The position numbers and the translations under genes are program-made. The notes beneath the pieces are model-generated. The model saw only the letters and a program-made list of their open reading frames with translations. It made no database searches and was not told the DNA's origin. A DNA stretch of 64,000 bases from Solicoccozyma terricola (taxonomy: Eukaryota > Basidiomycota > Tremellomycetes > Filobasidiales > Piskurozymaceae), in contig BCLD01000005.1 of the NCBI GenBank assembly GCA_001600875.1, positions 383,332 to 447,331 of the forward strand, read 5' to 3'. Positions 23,564 to 35,176 of the stretch are shown here, in pieces. Position 1 is the stretch's first letter, and every line of letters begins with the position of its first letter.

Positions 23564-24642
23564 ATGGGCAGCAACGCCATCTTCGCCAACCCGTCCAACG
23601 CAGACATCACAATCACCCAGCGTGGGAGTGACTTTTTGTGGGCCTGGTTCGCGGTCATGACTATAGTCGATCTCGTCGTGATAGCATGGACCTTCCGAAT
23701 CCTCAAGGGCAGACGCGCGTTCCATCAATTGTCCACCATCCTTTTGACCACTACCGCGATCGTGAGTCACGGTAGCAGCAGTTTGGTTTGCGACGTGCGA
23801 ACTCATCTGGGTATTGTTACCTTCACAGGCCTACTTCAGCATGGCTAGCAACCTCGGACAAGACCCTGTCCAGACCATTTTCAATGGCGCAGGACGCACC
23901 CGTGCATCCGGTTTGCTCCGTACATCGATTGGACAATCACTTTCCCATGCCCTGTCCTCCTCGTCCTCCTGGCCAGCGCTCTCCCCCTTTCTGACATCGT
24001 CGGCGCCGTCTTTTGGAGCATTGTCTTCGCCGTCACCCTCCTCATCGGCGCACACGTCGTCTGCCGATTCAAGTTTGGATACCTTGCTTTTGCCTGTTGC
24101 GCCATCATTTACGTCTGCTTCATGCTTCTTGGACCCGGAAGGAACTCTTCCGGTGCTCTGGGCTTGGACTACCGATCGGCATACACCAGGTCAGCGGCTT
24201 GGTTGTGCTTTATTTGGATGTTATACTCTATCTGCTAGGGTCTTTCTGAAGGTGGAAACCGAATCAGCCCGGACTCAGAGATGGTTTTCTACGGTTAGTA
24301 ATTCCTTCCGATCTGGTTGACCTGCCATAATAGACTAACGAGATCGCTTGCCTTTGTGTTCTGTTCACAATCGTTAGGTATCCTCGATCTCCTCATTAAA
24401 CCTGTCTTCTCCTCTTCCACCTCTGGCAAGTCACCCGCCTCGACTACACCAAGATGCAACTCCGGTCTTCCAAAGCTTCTGAAGGTGCGACCCTCGAGAA
24501 CCGTAATGACGGGGAGTTCAACAACATGCACAACATCAACACGAAAAACCGTCTCGCTGACGCTAACGCGCCTGGAACTGGAAACGGTCAGCCGAGGGTG
24601 ACAGAGGCGAATACCGTCGTTGGCCCTCAGTCGCACGTCTGA
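23564..24642 (+). pseudogene. Bacteriorhodopsin-type fungal opsin, disrupted
   Basis: Starts in a GCCACCATGG context. Helix A (DFLWAWFAVMTIVDLVVIAW), helix B, then the helix C signature Y-I-D-W-T-I-T-F-P, helix D/E (GAVFWSIVFAVTLLIGAHVV), helix F (LCFIWMLYSIC) and GLSEGGN, and helix G with LLIKPVF, where the Lys matches the retinal-binding lysine. The Asp of the IDW motif (proton acceptor position) is present; the proton-donor Asp of bacteriorhodopsin is a Leu, so a pump is unlikely. Three lesions are visible: a one-base frame break just before YIDW (about 23923), an in-frame TAG at 24236 where a Trp is expected, and another one-base break at about 24405. Two GT-AG introns are seen. Family sure; activity unlikely unless the lesions are sequence errors. 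Confidence 0.85.
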
Positions 24643-24708
24643 ACGTGTAGTACAACATTCGTTCCATGCCCTCTGGCTGCTTTTTCCAGAAGAACGGCCG
24701 AATCACTA

Positions 24709-24850
24709 ATTCAAATTCAGATCTTATAATCCTTCATATTTAATTCTACAATATATATGTTGCAGTCCATACTTTTAGTGATTCAAATTCAGATCTTATA
24801 ATCCTTCATATTTAATTCTACAATAAATATATGTTGCAGTCCATACTTAT
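24709..24850 (+). repeat. 72-base tandem duplication downstream of opsin
   Basis: ATTCAAATTCAGATCTTATA and the following 52 bases occur twice head to tail (starting 24709 and 24781), differing by a few bases. AT-rich, probably in the 3' untranslated or terminator region. Confidence 0.8.
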
Positions 24851-25310
24851 ATACATACTTTATAATTTGTGCAAGAGCTAGAGTCACCGGAGGATGACCC
24901 ACCTTCTCTACTTTGTCGACCCCGCACCAACGCACCACTGCTCAACATTACCCACTTGACCACCATCACTCCNTCAACATACCGATCATACTTCTCGCGT
25001 CGGCCAGGCACGAGAGAAACTTCCGACATATGATCTCTGCAATTTTGAGTTGTACTGTGATGCTTCCTGTCAATTTGTTTCGTTCTCTGGTGTTTACTTG
25101 GGTGGGTTGCAAAACGCATTGCCCCTTGGTTGTCGACGTGGAGGATTGTAGGCCTTCTCATCTTGAAGTCTAGTTTCCTTGAGTAAATTCCTTAGCCACA
25201 CGGCTTCTCGAGCCGCCTCTGCCGTCGCAATATATTCTGCTTCCATTGTTGATGAAGCTACTGTCTGTTGATGCCATGTCGCTGTTTCCAAACCAAGCCG
25301 TAAATCACTT
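24850..25310 (-). mobile_element. Copia-type RNase H fragment
   Basis: On the minus strand TATWHQQTVASSTMEAEYIA and EAAREAVWLRNLLKE match the copia RNase H domain (the S-S-T-x-E-AEY motif). Continuations in shifted frames show HVDNQGAMRFATHPSKHQRT-like text (the DN-x-A motif and H-x-R/T region). It is 5' truncated and frame-shifted, and belongs to a different copia family from the element at 29.8 kb. Confidence 0.75.
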
Positions 25311-25752
25311 CCAGGACGATCAGTTATCGATGCCCCAGCATTTTCAGGTAATCAAAGCTTCAGGAACACTATGCTCCACTATTCATGCTTCAAACTTCAC
25401 GTTGGATGCTCTCGCCCTCTCACTCTGCCATCAGAAGCGCATACAACTTGCCAGCGTAGAAATAAAGTCTCGAAGTAACCCACGATATCGCAACGCATGA
25501 ATGGACTCTCAAGGCGTGACCCCACGGGTCTTCATACCGGGCATAACATCTCCATGTTTCACAATCACTGTGAGCAAAAGGCACCATACCATGACTTCCG
25601 GACTTATACACTACTGCAACTAGGTTCACACGCAGTCGTCGCACTACCTGGCGACCCCCCCTCCTCCTTCTCTCTTTCGCCTTCCGTTTTCTGAGACTCC
25701 TGCCCTGTGCCCCCTCCTCCAGACGAAATCCTCGGCACGGCATGCAACACAC

Positions 25753-27403
25753 TCACGCGTGGTCTTCTCCCGCATACTCGACATGTTCGGGAGAGTTGGA
25801 TTTTTGGCGGCCCTTCTCCCAGAAATTGACTGGACCGTCCATCGCTTGGCCGTTTACCTCTTGGCCGTCCACCTCTTGCATTTCTGCACATTCAGCCTGC
25901 CGTACCGGTGGGACACAATCCACCCAGTCGCGCAGAACCGGGTGGACGTTGATGATCAACAAGATGACGAAGATGGCCGCAAACACCCCAATCATGATGG
26001 AGAGAGCGTATTGAGCATTTTGATCGTGGGAGAGCTCTAGAGCCCAGGCAATGCTTGGCCACACCGCTCCGCCGGAGATCGCCATCGTCAAGCCCGTGGA
26101 GACCAGCTTCGTGTAACGTCCACATCCCCGTAAAGTCATTGCGAACAGGGTCGGGAAAATCGGACCTGAGAAGAATGATAGAAGTAAGGTGGCGGCCAAA
26201 GCACCATTTGATGAACTTGGAATTGGCAGAACCATTGACAGAACGGATGTGATGAGGCATCCCATCACACACACTGCCAGCACGATCCTGCCAGGAACTC
26301 GTAGGTAGCAAGCGAATGACCCCAGGAACCGAGCAAAGGTGAAGCATACCAGGCGTACCAACTGGTAGTTGAAGGCTTGGTCGATGGTCGTGCTGACGTG
26401 GTTGATAAGTCTCGGTATCCAGACGACCTCAACCACCTCCGATTACTCACCCTGGGTTGACTTCCTGCATGAGCGAGGTCCAGTCATCGTCCAGCTGTTC
26501 CTGGGCACCAACGTACAGCCACATGACGAAAATTCCAGTCATCGTCACGAGGTAGAGAATCTTGCACCCCCAGACACGCTGACCACTTGGAGGTTTCCCG
26601 TAGAGTTCTCGCTGTGTTGCAACCAACTCTAGATCTTCGTCGCTCGCCTCGCTTAGCGGAATAGTAGAAGCACATCCCAAGGAGACTCGCCCATAGCGCG
26701 ACGGCCAGGTAAACCCACTGTGTATTGAATAGCGCCGCGCGTCCGACAGGTTTGAACAACAAGCGAGTGGCTAGAAGTGGTGAGATGACTGAGCCAATCC
26801 CTTGCAAACCTTGAGAAAAGTTGAGCCTCGCTTCCATGAGGTGTTCTGGTCCGGCAAGAGCGATAAAGGGGTTGGCGGCTATTTCAAGGAGCGCGGAACC
26901 GTTTGCAACCATAAAATTGCTAATGAAGAACCCGGGGTAGGAAAGGAGCACAGACGACGGCCAAAACGCTAGAGCTCCTACCGCGTAGACTCCGAGTCCC
27001 GTGATAAAGGTTGGTTTGAAGCCGAATCGAGTGAGGATCCAGTACCCTGCTATTAGGGGCGCCAAGAAATAGGCAGCCCAGTAGCCTAAGCGCAGTGCAA
27101 GTGTACGAGATGCGTTGTATCCTGCCAACGTCTGAATCTCGCTGTTGAGAGTTCCGATGAGACCTAGAGGAGGAGGGGGAGCTTTAGAATAACCATAGGA
27201 TTACAGAGAAAATAGAACCTATCTGTACCAGATGCAAAACCCCAGGTCCAAAATAAAGTCGAAACTGGCGGCACGAGACGAGGTTGAGCATTTAATGACA
27301 AACCACCAAACAACAGGGACTCACCGAACAAGACCGGCCACCAAGCCTCCCGGCTGGTCAGCTGTGTCAAAGGTTTCCTGTTACCAAGGTTGACAAAGTC
27401 CAT
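25753..27403 (-). CDS. L-fucose-permease-like MFS transporter (FHS family)
   Basis: After a short linker (MDFVNLGNRKPLTQLTSREA) come VSTLFWTWGFASG and GTLNSEIQ, the FucP helix 1 signature. Then ALRLGYWAAYFLAPLIAGYW, GLGVYAVGALAFWPS, NFMVANGSALLEIAANPFIA (the characteristic E-x-A-A-NP-F motif), EARLNFSQGLQGIGSVISPL (the N-F-x-Q motif), a charged central loop and a second helix bundle ending ALSIMIGVFAAIFVILLIIN. The tail is acidic and ends at 25753. Exons are joined by several GT-AG introns. It imports sugars with protons in the family. No lesion found. The reading frame is continuous upstream with the rhodopsin-like domain, so the start at 27403 may be internal to a larger fused protein. The 3' 300 bases are duplicated at 59.1-59.4 kb. 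Confidence 0.8.
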
Positions 27404-28818
27404 GAATGTTGTAGGAGGGTGCTGCGGCTGGACTGGACCCAAAGCTGGTTTCGCAGATGACCGCCTATTTGCGATACGCATCGAGAAACCAGTTAATCGA
27501 CTTTCTCTTTCATTTGCGTTCGACTCGATTGGTGGAGGCCGCTCTACAAGTCCGTCCGCCGTATTAAAGAATTCGATGAGGTCCATCGCGTGATTGTCCT
27601 CTGCGTCAAGCAGGTCGTCTTCCTGCGAATTGATGCGAGAAGGGCCAGAAAGGACTGTGACTTTCTCCGCCATGCCCTCATTGGGATCGTTGTGAGATCC
27701 CATTTCTGCGGAACCCTTGTCATTGCCACCAATCTGTGTCGAGGCATTCACAGCGGTTTGCCTTGGAGTTGAAGTAGTGGTCGGGATTGTTGTTGCGTAG
27801 TCAGATGAGGCCGACGACTTGCCAGGGATCAGTCGGAGTATCAACGGCTTGATAACCAGTGCACAAGCGCAAATCAGCCCCACGTTGACCTCGACAGCGG
27901 ACCACATGAGACTGTAGCTTGCGTGCCAGGCAAAGTCCGTGATGGAGCCAGCAACAGTTTCTTCAATCAGAGCTTCTTGAAGGTAGGCAATGCGAATGAC
28001 ATCAACGATGGTGACGAACACACCGATGAGGAAAGTCAGGAAGAGTCCCACTTTGGATCGCCGTTCCAGGCGCATCGATGTGATGAGAGGAAGAGGGAGG
28101 ATGAGGATCGCAATGTCGGTGAGAACGTTGATTGGGGCTGAGGACAGGTAGAGCGAGAAGATATCTATGCATTGTTCCGAAGATCCATATACTGAAATGC
28201 TGGTGTTGAAGGCTGACGAAATCGGGTGACATCGAAATATGTTGAGAAATGTGAGCACGATGCCGGAGAGTATGATGACAACCCCTACGAAGATCGTTGC
28301 GTATTGGAAAAACGGTCGACCTCGACCTATACGGTAGTAGAGCATCAGAATGGCGATCTTGGTCGCCATGAGAGCCGGATTATAGAGCACGGTGAAGGCG
28401 TATGCCGCGCGTTTACTGCCGACGAGTATTCGCAAACGGTGAGTAGCAAAGGGTCAGCGAACTTGCAAGATGGTACAGTACTAGACAAAAGAGAATCCTA
28501 CAGAGGTATTTCCCACTCGGGAAGGATGTCCACATCTTGTTTGCCAAGCCCAACCGTCGATCCGTACATGATGGCTATCGACATTCCAGCCGCGAATAGC
28601 TGTTCAAAGCGATTCAAGGTGAGCTCCGAACGGGAACGACACTATGCCAGATGCGCACCCATGCCACAACAATCAGTGCGTCATCCCAAGTTGGCCTTTT
28701 GACCAGTCCGAGCTTCGAGATGAGACGCATAACCACGAACAATGTTGCAAGAACAAGCATGACGCAAGTCACCGCAAACACGGCGGTGCTGCGGTCCCCA
28801 GTCACGACGACCTGAGGC
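27404..28818 (-). CDS. Fungal rhodopsin-like domain protein, in frame with MFS
   Basis: Exon 1 begins MPQVVVTGDRSTAVFAVTCV (28818) and carries VVMRLISKLGLVKRPTWDDA, the loop motif W-DD of the fungal rhodopsin (PTH11-related) domain. Exon 2 has MYGSTVGLGKQDVDIL; the long exon has ATKIAILMLYYRIG, the C-x-P loop (FRCHPISSAF), SAPINVLTDIAILILPLPLI, RRSKVGLFLTFLIGVFVTIV and the last helix VGLICACALVIKPL. A polar tail of about 180 residues follows and runs without a stop into the MFS region. These domains are found in seven-helix receptor-like proteins; ligands are mostly unknown. Introns are GT-AG and intact. Whether one fused protein or two adjacent genes are made must be settled by transcripts. 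Paralogous exons occur at 51.7-51.9 kb. Confidence 0.75.
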
Positions 28819-29481
28819 ATCTTTGAGAGGAATGATCCCCGTCGGTCACGAGGAGTGTCGAGCGAGTATGCACATGGCTGCGAGACTATGGTGCGAGGAA
28901 CATGACCATTGACATGCAGAAGTGGGTCGGACGGAACCGGCCGGTTTCTGACGTCGATCAGTTGGATAGGAAGTGCTCGACACGTGATAATCTGGGAGGC
29001 TGCCGACACGTGACAGTCTCGGATAATTATTACAAGCGCTGATCGTTTCTCGGTACCGAAGGTGGGATGACGTCATTCCCTGACGACCGGGTCCTCGAAA
29101 CCCATCAACACTCTTTCCAAGATTGCCGGTGGTCGTGGGGACTGGTTTCCCGTACATGTTTCCTTGAATCTCCGCCCGTGACAGAATTATAAAGGGTCCC
29201 ATTATAAGTTGTTCAAGTGATCATGTGATTTGTAGCTGTGTCTTAGATCCGCCACGCGGCTTCCTCCTCAACCACCTCCAAACTTGGGCGGCAAGGACTT
29301 TTAATGACGGGGATCATTTGACTCTCTTTTCGGATACGAAGAGGACGATAAGGGCGACAGTATCGAACGAGTATTCGTAGTCGTCGGTGATTCGGCGAAT
29401 AGGCGTGATCAATGAATGAGACCATGAGACGCTGGGATGATGAGACACTGGGATGATGACAATCCGTAAACCTGGAAGCTG
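28819..29481. other. Upstream region of the rhodopsin-like gene
   Basis: No gene seen. 28780-29030 recurs inverted at 59395-59690, including GGTCGGACGGAACC and ACACGTGACAGTCTCGGAT. The E-box-like CACGTG occurs twice here (about 28980 and 29008). Confidence 0.4.
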
Positions 29482-29736
29482 TGTTGAATATCAACACTCT
29501 TCACGTGTCTAGGTTGTCATTGTTAAGAGGAATGGACTGGGATCTCTGCCTCAGCAACTATAGTGATGTTTAAGAGAGTAGATACAAGAGAGCCTACCTG
29601 GGATCTCTGCCTCAGCAACTATAGTGATGTTGAAGAGAAGAGAGCCCATTTGGTTGTGAGGCGAGGAAAGCAGTTGACGTGGACGCCACGTTGCCATGAT
29701 AACCTAGACACGTGAAGAGTGCTGATACTCAATACA
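29482..29736 (-). repeat. LTR-A (3' LTR of copia element) plus inverted stub
   Basis: 29521-29736 begins TGTTAAGAGG and, on the minus strand, starts TGTATTGAGTATCAGC; it carries two internal copies of a 34-base segment (GGGATCTCTGCCTCAGCAAC...). 29482-29520 is an inverted copy of the LTR terminus (TGTTGAATATCAACACTCTT), so both ends of the block show the same 37-base sequence in opposite directions. A G-rich tract (minus-strand GAGCGTGGGGG at about 29737-29750) next to it fits a polypurine tract. Confidence 0.75.
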
Positions 29737-29807
29737 CCCCCACGCTCGAGCGTGGGAGGCAAGAGAGCTGGAAGGCCACGCAAGACCACGTCATCCAGAC
29801 TGCCCCA

Positions 29808-32653
29808 CTACCTTGTCGGTGCCGTCTCAATCCCCATCCTCGTGCGAAGACCTGTGAAGACGTCAGAGCCTAGAGGTTTGGTGAGGATATCTGCAAAGTT
29901 GTCCTCTGTAGGGACGTGCAATAATTCCACAGTGTTATCGAGTACCTTGTCCCTGAGGAAATGATGGAGAATGTCAATGTGCTTTGAGCGATCATGATTG
30001 ACGGGGTTCTTGGAGAGTAGGATTGCCGCATTGTTATCATTTAGGATAGGTAGTGGTCCTGATAGTCCTTGTCCAAGGTCCTTAAGGAGAAGTTGGAGCC
30101 AGATAGCTTGCCTTGTCGCATCTGCCGAGGCCATGTATTCCGCCTCCATGGTGGAGAGAGCGGTAGTGGACTGACGTCGTGATTTCCAAGCTACTGGTCC
30201 TCCAAATGTCTTGAAGAGATAACCAGTAGTTGATCGCGGAGTGTCCAAACATCCTCCCCAGTCTGCATCTGCATACCCAAGCGCAATTCGCTTGCCTGAC
30301 GTCCCATCAAATGTCAAGCAGAGGTCAGAGTTACCACGCAGGTATCGAAGGAGATGTCTTGCTGCATGGACATGTGTCTTGTTCCATTTGCTTGCTGTGC
30401 GAGCCAGGATACCAGCAGCATGTGCAATATCGGGTCGAGTGATGGTTGCTGCATACGTGATTGATCCAACCAGAGAAGGGTATTCCTCATGACGAGCAGC
30501 ATCGAGTTCTTCATCCGTTGCGGGTATCGACTTGAAGTTAGTCGGGAGTGGGGTTTTTACTGGCTTGCAGTCTGCCATGTCAAAGCGGTCGAGTACTGAT
30601 TTGATGTAGTGTTCCTGGGAAACAAACAGCTTCCTTTCAGGCCGGTTTCGGAAAACATTGAAGCCAAGGAAGTAGGAGACAGATCCACCATCAGAGCATT
30701 CAAAGCGGTCATTGAGCTTAGTTTTGAACTCGTTCAGCATTGAGCGAGAATTGCAGGCAATGAACTGGTCATCCACATGAACCGAAAGAAGAAGGAGCGA
30801 GCCATTGGAGGTGCGAGTATAGATGCAGGGATCAGCACGGGTTGGTATGAGTTCCTGTGAGCGAAGCCACTCATCCAGAGCTTTATTGAAACAGCGTGGA
30901 GATTGCTTGAGTCCATATAATGACTTTCTCAGCAACAGTACCTTGTTGGCAGGGATGTTACCCCCCTGCGGTGGATCCAGATAGATGGTTTCCTCGAGGT
31001 CACCATTGAGGAATGCTGCTTTGATGTCTACTTGGTCGCATTCCAGGTCCAGGTAGTTGACGAGTGAGAGGAAGACCCTGATGGAGTCCTTGTGAGCAAC
31101 ACCAGCATAGAGCTCATTGTAGTCCACTCCCGCTAATTGCGAGAATCCCTTGGCTACCCATCGAGCCTTGAACGCAGCGGGCTTGCCTGTTTCCCCATCA
31201 ATCTTTCGAGTGAAGACCCATTTGGCTTTGAGTGCGCGAATACTGGGTTGACGCTCCACGATCTCCCAGACCTTGTACTTGTCCATCTTCGCCAGTTCGT
31301 CATTGATGGCTTGCTGCCGGTGAGGCCAGTCGGCAGAGCGGTGAGCTTCCAGGAAGGTTTGAGGCGTTGAGGTGAAGATGAGTGCGTGAGCCATCACCGT
31401 CAGAGCCGAGGGGTCAAAGCGTTCTGGAGCCTGTCGTTGGCGTTGAGGCCGGCCTGGTGGAGCTTCTACCTGTTGTGCCGGAGCTTCTGGGAGAGGGCTA
31501 GGTGCTGGTGACCTGTCGTAGCGCTTGTCCCATTGCCATTCCCAACCACGGTATTGTTGTTCAGGGAGATCATCCCCATTATCGGAGGGGAGCTTGTTCT
31601 CGCTTAGTGGGCGATCATCCTCCTGTCTCTCCACAGGTACTGGATCAGGTCTAGAAATTTCTACCGCACTGATGATGTCAGAAGCCTCCATGTAGGCCCT
31701 GGTCTCATGGTTGTAGCGGATCCTGGGTAATGGCGATGATGAATCCGCTTCCCGTGATGGTTTTGACTCAAACACCACATCCCTTGATACCACAACAGAT
31801 TTCCTAGNCGGATCCCATACGCGGTAGTTGTGGGTGCCATCCGCATACGAGAGGAGCCGCCCCTCTCTGTAGCGTTGGTGAAGCTTGTCGGTGTTGCTAT
31901 GGTCACGGTAGAAAGCTCGGCAGCCAAAGGGTTGCAGGTGACTTGCATGGACCTCTGTCTGACGCCATAGATCCTCGGGGATTTTCTTCTGTGGTCCACA
32001 GGGAGTCNGATTCCTGGTGTAGGCAGCATAGTTTGCGGCTTCTGCCCAGAACTCATCCGGTAGGGAAGCATCAAGGAGGAGTGTTCGGATTGTATCCATC
32101 AATGTGAGGTGAGCTCGCTCTACTCGTCCATTCTGAGCATGTGCTGTTGGTGGTGTCATATAATGTTCTATGCCCTTGGATTGGAGGTAAGAGCGAAGGT
32201 CCTTGGAATTGAATTCACCTCCCCTGTCTGATCGAATGGTCTTAATGGAGAATTCCAGTTGGTTCTCAACGAGGTTGATGTAGTTGATCAAAGCCCGTCG
32301 AGTGTCGCTCTTCTTTTCCAGGAAGGTGAGGTGAATCTTCCTGGTGTAATCATCATAGCATGTCAGGAAGTAAAGCTTCCCACTCAGTGATGGAGTGCGA
32401 GCAGCTCCCCAGAGGTCAACATGCACGGAATAGAGTAGTTTTGTTGCTCGCATGTACCCTAACCACGATTGTCCAGAAAATCTCTGTCCATTGCCGGCCA
32501 TCCAGTCAACTGGTCGATTCTCAAAAAGCTATTGCCTTCGCTTCTTGCGAGGGTCTCAAATGCTTGATTGAAGAATTCCTCTCGCGAGAGCGCAAGAGGC
32601 GTACGATCACATGATAAGTGATCAATAGAAGTCCCTCCAGTCTTTACTCGCAC
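29808..32653 (-). mobile_element. Ty1/copia Pol: integrase, reverse transcriptase, RNase H
   Basis: Reading from 32653: a pre-integrase remnant in a separate frame (GGTSIDHLSCDRTPLALS), then integrase core with HVDLWG, RSDRGGEF and NGRVERAH (the D, D, E triad), the RT with KARWVAKGFSQ, DIKAAFLNGDLEETIY and SVHVDDQFIAC (the catalytic Y-VDD is H-VDD here), and RNase H with STMEAEYMASAD, NDNNAAILLSKNP and HHFLRDKV, ending MGIETAPTR at 29808. About 900 codons are open with two Ns. Gag, protease and the 5' LTR are absent, so the copy is 5' truncated at about 32653 yet keeps its 3' LTR. It could still supply Pol in trans if transcribed; that is speculative. Confidence 0.9.
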
Positions 32654-33714
32654 TTATATCCTACGGCGCATGAAGTGGTAGGTGCTCACCGGGTGAATAT
32701 TAGGGCACGGTCACCCTTGTCACTGTGTTTCCCATTAGACTGCTTGGTCTATGATATGGAATGTACGCTTAAGTTGGGCTCGCTAAGTTGGGTCAACGAA
32801 AAGACAGCCTGTCCTTTCGAGGAATTGACGGAGATCACTTCCTCTACTTTAAGGGTGGCGAGGGAGAGTTGAGATGGGTTAGAGGTGAAGGTTGTACTAA
32901 GACTGAAATCAGAAACAAGGTGGGGTAACATGTGCTTTATCATTTGCGTTGTATAAGTACCCCTTACGTCGGCTCAGAAATAACTGACTGTCCATTTCGA
33001 ATCCTAAACGTCTTGACGCTGATCCTGCAAGGCCGCCGATCCCTTAAGACTTCACCGATAAAACTAGATTGCCTCTTGTAACATTCAATGGGTGCAAAAT
33101 CGGGGATGATAGCCTTTCGAGCGACCGCGCCTAGCGATTCCAAGGGCAACACAAGACCTCAATTGGGCTGAAGGATGGTTAGCCGACCCCCTCCCCCCCC
33201 TCCCCCCCCTACTGGGCGCAAGTATCACTCCTCTTTCGCCCGCTGTTGAATAGAGATGCGCATATCTGCCGATACCTGCACCAAGGAGAGACCCGGCAAC
33301 CTGACAGATAGCAGTTCATCATCATTCAGGTGGCGAATCATTGCATTAGTTAGGTAGGTCATCGTCGGTGATCAATGACATTCATATATGAACGTCTTAT
33401 GGTACGGAATATTTGAGCTCCCCATATGGTCAGCTTACAGCTCCGTGGAAGCTAGTCCAAGGAGCCACTACCACCCATGCCATAGCTGCCTGTCACATAC
33501 GTGTAAAGGCCACGCTTGACACGGCGGATTCTAGCTCCAAGCCCTCCTTGAGACCACTAACTTGCCTGGGCCCCTGCCTGATGATTAATATTATGAAACA
33601 AGTCTGAAAAAACAAGTCTGAAAACGAGTACGTGAACGCAAACTATTCGCAGACGAAGCCACTAATCCGAATTGACGGTCCGTATTTCAATGTCCATCCA
33701 TCATCCGACTCAGC
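32654..33714. other. No gene recognised
   Basis: Contains one palindromic motif of the MITE-like family (about 32798-32818, AAAAGACAGCCTGTCC) and a C-rich run at 33188-33209. No coding region is convincing. Confidence 0.35.
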
Positions 33715-35176
33715 CTAGGTAGGAGGGACAGTGATCCAGACCTGTGATGTTGGTGTAAGCTACAAAATCAGGCATCACACTCTCCGCGCGTCTCACCTGC
33801 TGTGGGTCATTACCAGAGCACTGCCAGGTCTGAACAATGACTTGGTCCTCTTTCCTGAGGTCGAGGCATTGATCTGTGGGAATAAGATAGTTTTCAGCAC
33901 TGTTCCGACCAAGGTGATACCCATTAACCACTCACTTCCACCAGTGATAGCAATGTGGTTGTCATCGGTGTAGAACCAAGTCTGTTGGAAGAGACCCGGG
34001 AAACTATATCCAGTTCCTTCATCAGATTGGACATCCGACAAGTGATACTACTCCCCTACTTACCAAGTCCACAATTTGGCGGCAATTCCATTCCCAGGGT
34101 TGCTTCCCGCATCGAGACAAAGGTTGGTGCCGTGAAGCTTGACTTGACCAGAACCACGAGCAATATCGAAGAGTTGAAGTTGGGAGGAACTGCAAGTATC
34201 TCTGTGTGAAACGAAGCTTGCGGCCTCAGCTTTCCCTCCCTCCATGCTGAGCCATCATATCCACTCACGAAATCAATGGAGTCCCATCGGTAGGTGACGT
34301 GGTGGTAGGTTGCAAACACCTGTCGGTCATTCCGCTGAGCTGAATCTGAACACCACCACCTGAAACAGGGGGAGGAGGAACGGCTGTTGCCCATTGTTGA
34401 GTGTTCGTTGAGCCGCACTGCACCATCCAGTCAGTACATGTAGAGGTACGTAAAGCAAGTGAATGAAAGAATGGGATACACACAGCCTCAGTGCCTGGCG
34501 CACATCCTCCTAATCCACACACCACAGCTGCATCGAGACATTGAGTACCACCCGTGATGGCGATGTGGAGATCCGGAGTGTAGAACCAGCTGTTTGCAAG
34601 GGAAATGCCGTCCGTGAGATGCGGAATTTCATGTAGATGAGGATGTCACGCTCACTTCTGTTGAGGAACACCCGGGAAACAGGTGAACAGCTTGCTAGGA
34701 CCACCATTGTGCGGATCTGAGCGTCTCCCTCCGACATTAGCGACTGTTTTTCCACACATCCACCGCCGCCCATAGTTTTCACTCACTCAATCCCGCATCC
34801 AAACAGAAGCTCGTCCCACTCAACGCAATCACCTGGTTCTCACCGGGAACGATGTTCCAAGCACCCCACCATTCTACAGTGGTGGCGCAGTCGATGAAGA
34901 AGAGTTCGACGTCGTTTGCCGGGGCGACCGTAGTCCCTAAGCACTGTCATGTGTCCAGATTACCTTATCAAATCTGAACGGCGAAACTTCGGAATGTACC
35001 AGAAGACATACGAGATTAGTATTAGTCACGCCATTGACGACTGGCTGGATCAACAGTGCGTTCGCGGTAAAACCCGGTGCGAGACCCCGCTTGCTGTTTT
35101 GGCTGATAGGCGCGGCATGAGGTAGAGCATGAGTGCCTGCAATGAGGCCCAATGATAAGAGAGCGCCTGTAAACAT
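33715..35176 (-). CDS. Secreted ricin-B-type beta-trefoil lectin domain protein
   Basis: The start at 35176 gives a signal peptide (MFTGALLSLGLIAGTHALP). Later exons contain ALSGTSFCLDAGL, TPDLHIAITGGTQCLDAAVV, TNTQQWATA, GMTDRCLQPTT, LHGTNLCLDAGSNPG, DDNHIAITGGS, QCLDLRKEDQVIVQTW and CSGNDPQQVW, ending VPPT at 33715. Repeated C-L-D and Q-x-W elements are the carbohydrate-binding beta-trefoil pattern, apparently two trefoil domains. Seven or so short GT-AG introns separate the exons. Such secreted fungal proteins bind glycans in cell walls or on other organisms. There is no attached enzymatic domain, so the name refers only to the fold. No lesion seen in the exons I could join. Confidence 0.8.

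Noticed and set aside
33715..35176. AB-type toxin interpretation of the ricin-B-like protein
   Set aside because: Only the sugar-binding trefoil domains are present; no enzymatic chain is encoded before or after, so it is annotated as a lectin.
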